Shown here: positions 7,719 to 14,414 of the stretch, piece by piece | Layout of the letters: every line of letters starts with the position of its first letter | Numbering within the stretch: the stretch's first letter is position 1 | Source: an uncultured bacterium | GTDB lineage: Bacteria > Cyanobacteriota > Vampirovibrionia > Gastranaerophilales > Gastranaerophilaceae | NCBI GenBank assembly: GCA_902803265.1 | Contig: CADCPD010000073.1 | Span: 1 to 19,785, forward strand | Length of the DNA stretch: 19,785 nt | Direction of reading: 5' to 3' | Program-made: the position numbers and the translations under genes | Notes under the pieces: generated by a model | What the model was told of the DNA's origin: nothing | What the model saw: only the letters and a program-made list of their open reading frames with translations | Databases searched by the model: none

Positions 7719-8171
7719 ATGAATTCAGAAGATTTAATTATCGAACAGTATAATATTTACTCTCAACACAAAGAAAAGTTTGTCGACAGAAGTTTTTCAA
7801 CCAATAAATTTTATAATGTACTCGTTATCGTACTTTTTCTATTGATTTTTTTATTGAAAGATTATGCTATTTGTAAAATATTTACCGCCGGTGCAATTTT
7901 TTCACTTATAGGAATTTTAGTTAGTATTTTATGGTGGTTGAATATTGATGCATATAATTTTCTGATTAAAATCAAAATATCTAAATCTCTTGAAGAAATA
8001 GAAAAACAACTTCCGGTTCAACCATACACCATGGAATTTGCAGCTATCAAAAACTCTAAAAGAAAAAGACAAAGATTCTATTTTGCTGATATTCAAAAAG
8101 TTTTTGCAATAATGTCTCTTTTACTATTTATCTCTTTGTTGTTTGCAACTTTAATTCCTGCATTTATTTAG
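7719..8171 (+). CDS. Three-helix small membrane protein, RipA-like, antisense moron
   Basis: This 150-residue protein has three predicted membrane helices, at about 33-47, 55-74 and 129-148. The N-terminus 'IIEQYNIYSQHKEKFVDRSFSTNKFY', the helix-2 end 'GILVSILWWLNIDAYNFLI' and the following 'EEIEKQLPVQPYTMEF' resemble the RipA family of small octameric membrane proteins; this assignment is from memory of the pattern and only moderately sure. A basic loop (KNSKRKRQRF, 111-120) precedes the last helix. It is the only gene of the phage block on the plus strand, has its own consensus promoter and CAGGAG site, and ends 4 bp from the convergent unknown gene. This layout suggests a cargo gene expressed in the lysogen, perhaps for superinfection exclusion or phage defence, which is inference. 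Confidence 0.8.
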   Translation: MNSEDLIIEQYNIYSQHKEKFVDRSFSTNKFYNVLVIVLFLLIFLLKDYAICKIFTAGAIFSLIGILVSILWWLNIDAYNFLIKIKISKSLEEIEKQLPVQPYTMEFAAIKNSKRKRQRFYFADIQKVFAIMSLLLFISLLFATLIPAFI

Positions 8172-8175
8172 TCAA

Positions 8176-8532
8176 CTAAAGCTCAAGGCTTTCAAATTTC
8201 ACAAAAAGTGTATCCGTTGAAAAGATGTCAGTTTCTTTTCTCTTAAACTTTTCACGAACATCATTTTGCATACCTAAAAGAGCTTCGGCTTGAAGTCCGT
8301 TTATTAACGTTTCTACTTGCGTTTCTTTATTAAAAACTCTGAATACGGATTTTTTAGTAAAAATTTTTTCAACAGGAACATCTTTTATGTTTTTGATAAG
8401 AATTTTTGATTGTCTGCCAACACGTTTATTAAAAGCATTTTTAAGTTCTTCCTGCATTTTTATACGTATTAATTCATCTATTGATTTATTTTTCAATAAT
8501 ATTTCTTCGGTCATTTTTTCAGTTTTTTTCAT
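8176..8532 (-). CDS. Hypothetical phage protein between small terminase and GNAT
   Basis: About 118 residues, hydrophilic and rich in Lys and Glu (MKKTEKMTEEILLKNKSIDE at the start), with no membrane segment or cysteine. I do not recognise a family. I chose the ATG at 8530-8532 because AAAGGAGA stands 6-7 nt before it; the longer reading from 8562 would place this ribosome binding site inside the coding sequence. The start lies 10 nt after the stop of the small terminase gene, so the two are one unit. By position it could be a small head-assembly or packaging accessory protein. Its 3' end converges on the antisense membrane-protein gene with a gap of only 4 bp. Confidence 0.65.
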   Translation of the reverse strand: MKKTEKMTEEILLKNKSIDELIRIKMQEELKNAFNKRVGRQSKILIKNIKDVPVEKIFTKKSVFRVFNKETQVETLINGLQAEALLGMQNDVREKFKRKETDIFSTDTLFVKFESLEL

Positions 8533-8542
8533 TGTTTCTCCT

Positions 8543-8971
8543 TTAAATTTTTTCATCATCAAGATTACTTATGGTAATAATTTTTGTAGAAAAGCCTTCT
8601 TGAACTTCTTTTGAATTAAATCCCAAATATTTGCAAAGACTTTCCAACGCTTTTAAAGCTGCAGAGGTATCTCTTAATTTTTTCTTTCCTGTCGGAACAC
8701 CATCTTTATCCAAAACATCTTCCTCCTGCAAAGAAAATTCAGCTATTTGCAATAATTTTTGAACAACATAACCTTTGTGTACCATCAAAGAATTTATTTG
8801 ATTTTGTAATTGAACTCTTATTGCTTCAATTATTTTTTTATTGCTCAACATTTTATTTGCAAAATCTTTTAGATTTTTTTGTTTATAACCTGCCTTTTTC
8901 AAGGAAGATTCTGCATCTAGCGTTTTTATATATTCAGTTATAAATACTTTTTGCTGCTGTGTTAAATTCAT
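8543..8971 (-). CDS. Phage terminase small subunit
   Basis: This 142-residue protein has the order seen in the Terminase_2/XtmA group. The DNA-binding N-terminus 'LTQQQKVFITEYIKTLDAES' with 'SLKKAGYK' (about residues 3-30) is followed by 'NKMLSNKKIIEAIRVQL', the helical oligomerisation part, and a short acidic tail. TerS binds the packaging site on viral DNA and hands it to TerL. Here it is separated from terL by an unknown gene, the antisense membrane-protein gene, the GNAT gene and portal, and it lies upstream of terL in transcription. A 129-bp gap before the start may hold a promoter (TATAAT-like at about 9020-9026 on the minus strand), but no good -35 box accompanies it. Confidence 0.85.
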   Translation of the reverse strand: MNLTQQQKVFITEYIKTLDAESSLKKAGYKQKNLKDFANKMLSNKKIIEAIRVQLQNQINSLMVHKGYVVQKLLQIAEFSLQEEDVLDKDGVPTGKKKLRDTSAALKALESLCKYLGFNSKEVQEGFSTKIITISNLDDEKI

Positions 8972-9059
8972 AATGTTAAGATTTTGTAATATATTTGCCC
9001 CATAAAAAATAAAAAGTTATTATAATTATGCTATTTATATTTCGGCTAGTGTAAAATCT

Positions 9060-9091
9060 ACCGGTTGAGTTTTTCAGCCGGTTTCTTTTTT
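9060..9091 (+). terminator. Hairpin with T-run between adaptor and small terminase genes
   Basis: The stem ACCGGTTGA (9060-9068) pairs with TCAGCCGGT (9074-9082), with one G-T pair and a 5-nt loop, and is followed on the plus strand by TTCTTTTTT. In form it is a plus-strand rho-independent terminator. The only plus-strand gene that could use it is the membrane-protein gene ending at 8171, about 890 nt upstream. On the minus strand it lies just after the adaptor stop, where the following T-run is weak (AGATTTTAC), so it may instead separate the adaptor transcript from the small terminase. Confidence 0.6.
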
Positions 9092-9100
9092 GCTTATTTT

Positions 9101-9742
9101 TTAAAATTCTCCCTTTATTTTAATCGTCGGAATTTGCGATGCTGATGTTAATAATTTTGAACGCAAAGTTGCAAGAGCCTTATTATACATTGCATTCCAG
9201 TAATTAAATTTAGGATATTCTAAATTTGCTTTCATCTTCATACAAGCGCCATACACTAACAACGGTTCTGCAAACGGATCCGGTATTATAGTTTCATCAG
9301 TTGCAACTGTCATTTGCATTTTTTCTTCTAAATTTGAATTTTTTACAAAATTATTAGTGTAATAAACTATATTTATTTCTTTTTGTGTATCAAAAACAGG
9401 CATCAACAACATATCATTTAAAATTGAGTATGTTTTGTCTTTTGTTTTATCAAACAAAAATTGCTCATAGTCTTCACTAAATTCATATTTTGAATCATCT
9501 ACAGATAAAGTTTTTATTCTTCCGTTAATTGTATTTTTTATTTCGCCAGTATTGGAAGGAAGAGTTATAGTAGCTTTTCTCAACAAAAAATTCCAATCAT
9601 CAAAAGTACAAATTTCGGCATTTACTATATTCAAAATATTTTTTATTTTAAGATGATCATTTTTTATTAATTCATTAAAAGCATTAACTTTTTTATAATT
9701 TAGTTCGACCAAGCATTTATTAATTAAATCAAAATATTGCAT
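9101..9742 (-). CDS. P22 gp4-like head-to-tail adaptor protein
   Basis: About 213 residues. The N-terminus 'MQYFDLINKCLVELNYKKVN' with 'IVNAEICTFDDWNFLLRKATITL' has the pattern of podovirus gp4-type tail accessory proteins: a helical start 'Y-x-D-L-I-x-x-x-L-x-x-L-N' and a W-F motif after a helical pair. The C-terminal 'FAEPLLVYGACMKMKANLEY' and the helix after it match the family's closing helices. In P22 this protein binds beneath the portal ring after packaging and starts the tail. I chose the ATG at 9740-9742 because AAAGG precedes it; the upstream ATG (9757) has no site. It lies downstream of the scaffold gene, separated by a hairpin. The assignment rests on remote similarity and synteny. 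Confidence 0.65.
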   Translation of the reverse strand: MQYFDLINKCLVELNYKKVNAFNELIKNDHLKIKNILNIVNAEICTFDDWNFLLRKATITLPSNTGEIKNTINGRIKTLSVDDSKYEFSEDYEQFLFDKTKDKTYSILNDMLLMPVFDTQKEINIVYYTNNFVKNSNLEEKMQMTVATDETIIPDPFAEPLLVYGACMKMKANLEYPKFNYWNAMYNKALATLRSKLLTSASQIPTIKIKGEF

Positions 9743-9778
9743 AATATACCTTTCCATATATAATTCTCATCCTCAGGC

Positions 9779-9811
9779 TGTATAAGAAAGTATTTAAAAC
9801 TTTCTCATACA
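9779..9811. repeat. Inverted repeat between scaffold and adaptor genes
   Basis: The arms TGTATAAGAAAGT (9779-9791) and ACTTTCTCATACA (9799-9811) pair with one mismatch around a 7-nt loop. In the minus-strand transcript it lies between the scaffold stop (9830) and the adaptor start (9742). No U-run follows, so it looks like an mRNA processing or stability element rather than a terminator. It could set different expression levels for the abundant capsid/scaffold genes and the rarer adaptor. Confidence 0.65.
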
Positions 9812-9829
9812 ACCCTAACTGGAGGAGTA

Positions 9830-10585
9830 TTAACGAATTAAACCTTGTCTTAATTGTTCCATTATTAGTTTTTCGTTTTTATTAAATTCAGAAGATGACA
9901 TTTTTCCTATTTGTTCTCTGGTAAAAACAATTTGCTTATTAGACGTATCTTTCGCGTTTTGAGCGTTAGCAGAAAGTCTGCTCTTTGCCTCATTATTTGT
10001 CTGTTTAAGTTTTGCTTCATATTCGGCTTGTTTTATATATCTTTTTACTGCTGATTGTTCTATTTTCTCAATAAGATTTGATATATGCTCAAGCTCTTGC
10101 TTATCAAACTCAAGGATTCCTGATTTTATGTAATTAAAGACATCTAAGCGTCCTTCTTGATTAAAGAAATCAGGTTTTTCTTTCTCAAACTCAATAATAG
10201 CCTGTTTTTTATCAAATTGGTTTTCTTCTTGAATTTTATTTTGAACATCTTTGGTATCATTGGGCTTTAAATCAACTTGTTGTAACTCATCGTAGCCTTT
10301 TTTTATTATTTGTTGAATTAAACTTTCCCCTTGTTTTGGATTTAAAACCCCTGATTTTAAAAGCATTTCCACTTTAGAAACATCTTCTTTTGCCTGACGT
10401 TCAATTTCTTGAATTTTTTGTGCAATTTGATTGAAAGATTTATCTTCTTGCTTGTTTAAACTTTCATCTTTGCTATTACATTTAAGAATTTCTTTTTCTC
10501 TATCATCATCCGATGAAATTTTATTATTTACTGCATCATTTTCTTTTATAAAAATTGCAGATTCATTATTTTGTATTTCCGGCAT
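9830..10585 (-). CDS. Capsid scaffolding protein
   Basis: This 251-residue protein is highly charged, almost without aromatic residues and predicted to be largely helical and coiled coil, as scaffolding proteins are. The C-terminus 'FTREQIGKMSSSEFNKNEKL' followed by 'IMEQLRQGLIR' (about 221-251) is the recurring C-terminal helix-turn-helix of phage scaffolds that binds the inside of the coat protein. The N-terminal 50 residues look disordered (NNESAIFIKENDAVNNKISS). Scaffold directs coat protein into a prohead of correct size and leaves before packaging. It has an AAAGGT site and starts 12 nt after the small holin-like gene. Here scaffold follows the major capsid gene in transcription, the reverse of most phages. 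Confidence 0.85.
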   Translation of the reverse strand: MPEIQNNESAIFIKENDAVNNKISSDDDREKEILKCNSKDESLNKQEDKSFNQIAQKIQEIERQAKEDVSKVEMLLKSGVLNPKQGESLIQQIIKKGYDELQQVDLKPNDTKDVQNKIQEENQFDKKQAIIEFEKEKPDFFNQEGRLDVFNYIKSGILEFDKQELEHISNLIEKIEQSAVKRYIKQAEYEAKLKQTNNEAKSRLSANAQNAKDTSNKQIVFTREQIGKMSSSEFNKNEKLIMEQLRQGLIR

Positions 10586-10597
10586 AATTTACCTTTC

Positions 10598-10837
10598 TTA
10601 TTCGTATTGAACTATTTTCATATATGCAACGGCTTGTTCAACAGTTCTATCAATAAATTTTGATAAAATAATGACAAGTATTGACTTAAAAGGTTGAGCT
10701 ACTGGGATTTTAGACACAACAAATTCAATAGCCTTTGTTTTCTTTTCTTTTCCCGTTGCTGTTTTCAATTCATTTTCTACCATTCTTACCGCCGTATAGG
10801 CAGCTTCTTTTATTGTTTCTTTGATATTTTTGAACAT
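10598..10837 (-). CDS. Small helical phage protein, possibly holin-related
   Basis: This 79-residue protein begins with an amphipathic N-terminal helix (FKNIKETIKEAAYTAVRMVE). A 'AVRMVENELKTATGKEKKTK' segment and the ending 'LSKFIDRTVEQAVAYMK' recall the soluble part of LL-H-type holins. A moderately hydrophobic stretch 'PFKSILVIILSKFI' (about 49-62) might contact the membrane, but there is no clear N-terminal membrane helix as in LL-H holins. It sits between the capsid and scaffold genes, with a good AGAGGTG site. Holin function is therefore only a suggestion; a small head protein is equally possible by position. Confidence 0.5.
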   Translation of the reverse strand: MFKNIKETIKEAAYTAVRMVENELKTATGKEKKTKAIEFVVSKIPVAQPFKSILVIILSKFIDRTVEQAVAYMKIVQYE

Positions 10838-10860
10838 AAATTTACACCTCTGTTATTAAA

Positions 10861-11868
10861 TTAGCCGTTACCGGTTGTTTCGCCATCACCACCTTCGGTA
10901 GTTGCTCCTCCCTCAGTAGTTTCTGTTTCTGTAGTAGTAGTATTATTACCGCTTTCTGAAGTAGACCCGCTTTCTGTAGAACCCCCACCGGCATTTTCTG
11001 TTGGTGCAACATAACTTGGATCAGCTACAACCATTTTAGCTAAAGCTTTCGGAACAACTGTTTTGGCACCGTATAAATACAAACCTCTAACCAAATCAGA
11101 GAAAGAATCTTTATCTCTTAAACTTTCTATTTTTGATAATTGAGATGCAAAAGTAATGGCATCATTAGTACCGGCAAGAACATAGAATTTACCTGATGTT
11201 GCAGTTAAATTTGTACTTACAAGCACATCCATGCCTGCAATTCTTCCAATTGAGCCTTCTCTCAATGTTTCATCCGCAACATTATGAGCTCCGATAAATT
11301 CTGTTGATTGTAATAAATAAGATTCAATAACAGGATTTATAACAACCCAAGGTTTTTTATTACCTGAAACTGCATCAGAATTTTTAAGAGCAAGTGCTAA
11401 TTCTACAAAATAAGAATAAATTGTTGATTTATTTAAAGATACAGGAGAAGCATCACTTCCTACGATATTACCTTCAGCAACATTTGCATGCATACCTAAA
11501 AGGTAAGAATCTTGTACTTCTTCAATTGCTTTTTTAGCTTTTTCCAAATGTGCATCCATAATAGATGTATTTGACTGAGCTTGAGCAACATCGTTAATTT
11601 TGAATGCAAAATATTTCTTTTGGTCAATAACCAAACTTTGAGAAGATGGCGAAAGTTCACTATAAGATAAATTATCTGACCCTAACGTTGAAATGGTAAC
11701 ATCTGCAGGAGAAATAATTTTTACCTTATCCCCTTGATTTTTAATTTCACCCTCATAATTTCTGTTTACACATTGGAGCATAACACAGTTTTTTTCAAGC
11801 ATAGTGTTTAATTTTTGGCTCCAAATTTCCGGAATAAAAGCTGAATAAGCATTTGTTTGTTCTGTCAT
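10861..11868 (-). CDS. Major capsid protein with low-complexity C-terminal tail
   Basis: This 335-residue protein has features of HK97-fold/P22-coat-like capsid proteins. 'AFIPEIWSQKLNTMLEKNCV' near the N-terminus is followed by 'NRNYEGEIKNQGDKVKIISP', 'VIDQKKYFAFKINDVAQAQS' and a C-terminal core ending in 'VRGLYLYGAKTVVPKALAKM'. It forms the icosahedral shell. The last 46 residues (about 290-335) are almost only Thr, Gly, Glu and Ser (14, 12, 8 and 7), with no Lys, Arg or aromatic residue. This is an unusual acidic, disordered tail that could lie on the particle surface. An AAAGGA site stands about 9 nt before ATG. Scaffold follows downstream and the gp10-like gene precedes it. Confidence 0.9.
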   Translation of the reverse strand: MTEQTNAYSAFIPEIWSQKLNTMLEKNCVMLQCVNRNYEGEIKNQGDKVKIISPADVTISTLGSDNLSYSELSPSSQSLVIDQKKYFAFKINDVAQAQSNTSIMDAHLEKAKKAIEEVQDSYLLGMHANVAEGNIVGSDASPVSLNKSTIYSYFVELALALKNSDAVSGNKKPWVVINPVIESYLLQSTEFIGAHNVADETLREGSIGRIAGMDVLVSTNLTATSGKFYVLAGTNDAITFASQLSKIESLRDKDSFSDLVRGLYLYGAKTVVPKALAKMVVADPSYVAPTENAGGGSTESGSTSESGNNTTTTETETTEGGATTEGGDGETTGNG

Positions 11869-11916
11869 TGTTTGTTTCCTTTCTTGTTTTAACTACCTAC
11901 AAACCCCAGAGAATAT

Positions 11917-13425
11917 TTACTCTGTATAAATTTCTTTAAATTCAATACCAATAATTGCAGCAGAATCACCAATTTCATTACCTTCAACACAAAGTTGGAC
12001 AGCATAATTTGCTTCTGAAATTTCTGCTTTATACATCGTATCCGCACTAACTGCCCATAGTGATATATTGTCATCAGAATTCCAAATATCATTTAAGGAT
12101 TTGTATTCATCAGACCAATGCAAATTACTAAAATTAGTGGAATATATCTGTTCTACATCATCCCTGTTTTCACTATCAAAATTTTTATAAACGGAAAACG
12201 TAAAATTATTTTCGTAAGTTTCATCAAGAATAAAATAAAATTCATCTATAGATTTTCTTACGCTTGGATTCCCGAGAGAAAGAAAAGGCGATTTCCACAT
12301 AAATTCAATAGGTTCACCGTCAAAAGTTATACCAAAATCTTCTATATAAACCTTACCTCTATTGTCTGCCGTTAAGATTTTATTATTGTATATACACGCC
12401 GTTGTTATATTTTGAGGGACAACTCTTTTAAACCAAGCTTTGTTAACATAATCATTTATCCAAATTGTATGAAAATAAGTATCATTTAAATATGGAATAA
12501 AATACCATATTTGATTTTTTTGCTCATAATGAAGCGCAAAAACTTCATTTAATCTATCCTTATCGAATTTATCAAATTCAGCTTTGATTTTACGAGTAAT
12601 TTCCTCTCCAATCATAATTTGGTTTAACGTGCCCACTTCAAGAGGATAAATACCATCTGTTAAAAAATATTGTTTATTATTAACATTAACTACACAATCA
12701 TTAGAGTATGTTCCTTTATCAGCAAAAGGAATAATGGCAAAATCATCAGGATTACTGCCTGATAAAAGATAAACCGCTTTTTCTTTATAAATAGCAAGAT
12801 AATCTTTGTAAGATTTTAACGCCAAAATTTCATCCGCATCAGTATAAAAATTACTTATGTAACCGGCATCATTTGACGTTTGAAAGTCATCAAATTTTCC
12901 TAATGCTGAAAAATATAAGGTTGAATCTTTTGCGGCCCAAACTCTTCCTTTGTATACAGCAACAATATTAGTGTATATATAACTTTCATTTGAATCTTTT
13001 AAATTACAATCACTAACTGTAAAATTTTCATCATTTTTCAAAAAAACAAGTTTATTATCATCTGACGCAATAAGAGTACCATTCAGGTAATCTGCAAATG
13101 AGATTTTATCATTATGCTGAATAACTGTTTCAGAAAGGACAAGAGTATCATTATCAACATTATAAATATAAAGCAATCCGCTTGTTGTTATGATAATAAG
13201 TCTTTTTTTGGAAGAATATTTTAATTCATGCAATGCTGAAACTTTTTCTCCGGACGGTAAAGTTAAAATATTCGTATTACCCTTTTGTTTGATAATACCT
13301 TTATTTTGGAAAATTTCTACATTTTTAGAATCTGTCCAATATATATTTTTAGTATCTAAACCAAGTTCAGTTTTAGTAGTAGCCTGATTTATACCGCCTG
13401 ATAAGTTATAATAATATGTTTGCAT
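11917..13425 (-). CDS. P22 gp10-like tail hub / DNA stabilization protein
   Basis: This 502-residue protein starts 'MQTYYYNLSGGINQATTKTE' and continues with 'NVEIFQNKGIIKQKGNTNIL', a pattern of podovirus packaged-DNA-stabilisation or nozzle proteins: 'GGIN' then 'N-V-E-I-x-x-x-G-x-x-x-x-x-G'. Several following segments resemble beta-propeller blades (RLIIITTSGLLYIYN; YKGRVWAAKDSTLYFSALG; SYKDYLAIYKEKAVYLLSGS). Such hubs cap the portal-adaptor complex and hold the DNA in, and receptor-binding fibres attach to them. None of those fibres is encoded here. The start has AAGGAGGAG, the strongest ribosome binding site in the block, and the ATG overlaps the amidase stop (TAATG). The family call is by pattern and synteny. 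Confidence 0.65.
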   Translation of the reverse strand: MQTYYYNLSGGINQATTKTELGLDTKNIYWTDSKNVEIFQNKGIIKQKGNTNILTLPSGEKVSALHELKYSSKKRLIIITTSGLLYIYNVDNDTLVLSETVIQHNDKISFADYLNGTLIASDDNKLVFLKNDENFTVSDCNLKDSNESYIYTNIVAVYKGRVWAAKDSTLYFSALGKFDDFQTSNDAGYISNFYTDADEILALKSYKDYLAIYKEKAVYLLSGSNPDDFAIIPFADKGTYSNDCVVNVNNKQYFLTDGIYPLEVGTLNQIMIGEEITRKIKAEFDKFDKDRLNEVFALHYEQKNQIWYFIPYLNDTYFHTIWINDYVNKAWFKRVVPQNITTACIYNNKILTADNRGKVYIEDFGITFDGEPIEFMWKSPFLSLGNPSVRKSIDEFYFILDETYENNFTFSVYKNFDSENRDDVEQIYSTNFSNLHWSDEYKSLNDIWNSDDNISLWAVSADTMYKAEISEANYAVQLCVEGNEIGDSAAIIGIEFKEIYTE

Positions 13426-13931
13426 TAATTCACTCCTCCTTTATTAATTTGCTCAATATACCATTTGATTTTTGAACGAATAAATTTACCTATTTCATCT
13501 TTTTCAAGCCAGGAAAACGGAGGTAAAAAGATAATATCAATTTTTCCGCCGCTTGAAGATGACGGATGAAGTTTTCCAAATTCATAATGAGTCATAATAT
13601 TCGTAGATTTAACAGGAATTTGGTATTTTATGGCTAATTGAGCACATAATTTCATAGCTGCTTCAAACTGAACTCTGGTAATCGGAAAATTACCGATATT
13701 ATTTTTATCTTTAAAGTTCAGCATTCCACACAATGCAACGCCAATGGAACCTGTATTACCACCGCCTGTGTGTGCTGCATAAAAACCCTCTATGCATTTT
13801 AAATTGGCTTCCGGTTTAAATTTACCGTTTTTGATATTTCCTAAAGAATCTACCAAAAAATGATAGCATTCTTTCTCATGCGAATTAGGCACAGGACCAC
13901 CCGCAGTCCAATGCAATATGATGCGTTTCAT
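13425..13931 (-). CDS. N-acetylmuramoyl-L-alanine amidase, phage endolysin
   Basis: About 168 residues, a single amidase_2/PGRP domain. The zinc and catalytic residues are visible: His7 in 'ILHWTAGG', Tyr23 in 'CYHFLVDS', His115 in 'IMTHYEF', and Lys130 and Asp132 in 'SGGKIDI'. The central 'YAAHTGGGNTGSIGVALCGM' is typical. It cuts the amide bond between muramic acid and L-alanine of peptidoglycan and would lyse the host once released through a holin. No signal peptide or cell-wall-binding domain is present. I chose the ATG at 13929-13931, preceded by AAAGGGG; an upstream in-frame TTG is unlikely. The gene precedes the tail hub in transcription, so the lysis gene would be made before the capsid genes, contrary to common late-operon order. 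Confidence 0.92.
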   Translation of the reverse strand: MKRIILHWTAGGPVPNSHEKECYHFLVDSLGNIKNGKFKPEANLKCIEGFYAAHTGGGNTGSIGVALCGMLNFKDKNNIGNFPITRVQFEAAMKLCAQLAIKYQIPVKSTNIMTHYEFGKLHPSSSSGGKIDIIFLPPFSWLEKDEIGKFIRSKIKWYIEQINKGGVN

Positions 13932-13941
13932 ATTTACCCCT

Positions 13942-14142
13942 TTATGCAAAATCTATAACGTATTTTTTTAAGTAAATAGCTACCGCCGCTGTTCTGTTTC
14001 TTGCATTCAATTTTAAAATAAGTCTTGTAATATGAGTCTGTATTGTTCTGGGGGAATTCTTTAATTTTATAGCTATTTCTTTATCGGAATACCCATCACA
14101 TAATAATTCTAATATTCGAATTTCTCTGGAAGACAATTTCAT
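13942..14142 (-). CDS. Stand-alone LuxR-type HTH regulator
   Basis: This 66-residue protein consists of one complete GerE/LuxR helix-turn-helix domain (LSSREIRILELLCDGYSDKE, then the recognition part SPRTIQTHITRLILKLNARN) and a short end. No receiver or ligand-binding domain is attached, as in GerE of Bacillus. Proteins like this activate promoters as dimers. It is the first gene of the block and its stop lies 10 nt before the amidase start, so it may control the whole structural operon. The ribosome binding site is only AAAGAG. A 30-bp palindrome lies about 220 bp upstream. Direct control of the phage genes is inference from position. Confidence 0.88.
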   Translation of the reverse strand: MKLSSREIRILELLCDGYSDKEIAIKLKNSPRTIQTHITRLILKLNARNRTAAVAIYLKKYVIDFA

Positions 14143-14200
14143 TTTTTCTCTTTCGCGTAAAATCTTTAATCAAATACTTTCCTTTTTTATAATACTTGTA

Positions 14201-14230
14201 AATATATGCTATATTTTGATGTATTTTCAA
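14201..14230 (-). promoter_or_regulatory. Putative promoter of the phage block
   Basis: On the minus strand TTGAAA (14225-14230), an 18-nt spacer and TATATT (14201-14206) could drive the LuxR-type gene and the genes after it, with a leader of about 50 nt. A second weak -10-like box lies at about 14188-14193. The remainder of the gap between the LuxR-type and radical SAM genes (14143-14414) holds an imperfect hairpin near 14273-14293, with a perfect but unused AAAGGAGG on the minus strand, and the palindrome described separately. Confidence 0.4.
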
Positions 14231-14363
14231 ATTAAAGATATTTCAATTAAAAATTTGCAAATCGAACTAGCGGTATAAAGCCTCCTTTACCCAATATTTA
14301 CGAGCTTTTCAAACTCAACAATATTAGTATAACGGATTTTAAAAATAAAAAAAGTCCGTAAAA

Positions 14364-14404
14364 TTACTTACGTATTTTTACGTACGTAAAAATACGTACA
14401 GTAA
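14364..14404. promoter_or_regulatory. 30-bp perfect palindrome with four TACGTA motifs
   Basis: Positions 14369-14398 form a perfect palindrome with no loop, centred between 14383 and 14384: TACGTATTTTTACGT followed by its reverse complement. Outer 5-bp arms (14364-14368 and 14400-14404) pair as well if one base bulges. The hexamer TACGTA occurs at 14369, 14379, 14383 and 14393. The lack of a loop and the repeated hexamer point to a protein-binding site for a symmetric regulator. As RNA it could also help end the radical SAM transcript, since a T-rich run (14342-14353, read on the minus strand) follows at a distance. Confidence 0.7.
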
Positions 14405-14414
14405 ACGCTAAAAC

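Larger units (their letters stand above)
3898..14142. mobile_element. Compact podovirus-like prophage or domesticated phage module
   Basis: About 10.2 kb of genes, twelve on the minus strand and one on the plus strand. They include small and large terminase, portal, scaffold, major capsid protein, P22 gp4-like adaptor, gp10-like hub and amidase endolysin, plus a LuxR-type regulator. No integrase, excisionase, replication protein, CI-type repressor, tail spike, needle or ejection protein is visible, and I found no flanking direct repeat or tRNA that could be an attachment site. The structural frames are open and full length. Base composition looks like the flanks, which argues against a very recent arrival. 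It could be a defective prophage, a capsid-encoding satellite or a gene-transfer-agent-like cluster. The boundaries are set by the nearest clearly host genes. Confidence 0.75.

Noticed and set aside
11889..12092. A 67-residue reading frame on the minus strand
   Set aside because: It overlaps the 3' end of the gp10-like gene in another frame, has a sequence typical of a shifted frame and no ribosome binding site.
14364..14404. Telomere-resolution site of a linear plasmid-prophage
   Set aside because: A long palindrome with a central ACGT recalls such sites, but no protelomerase, partition or replication gene is present and the block is embedded in chromosomal genes.
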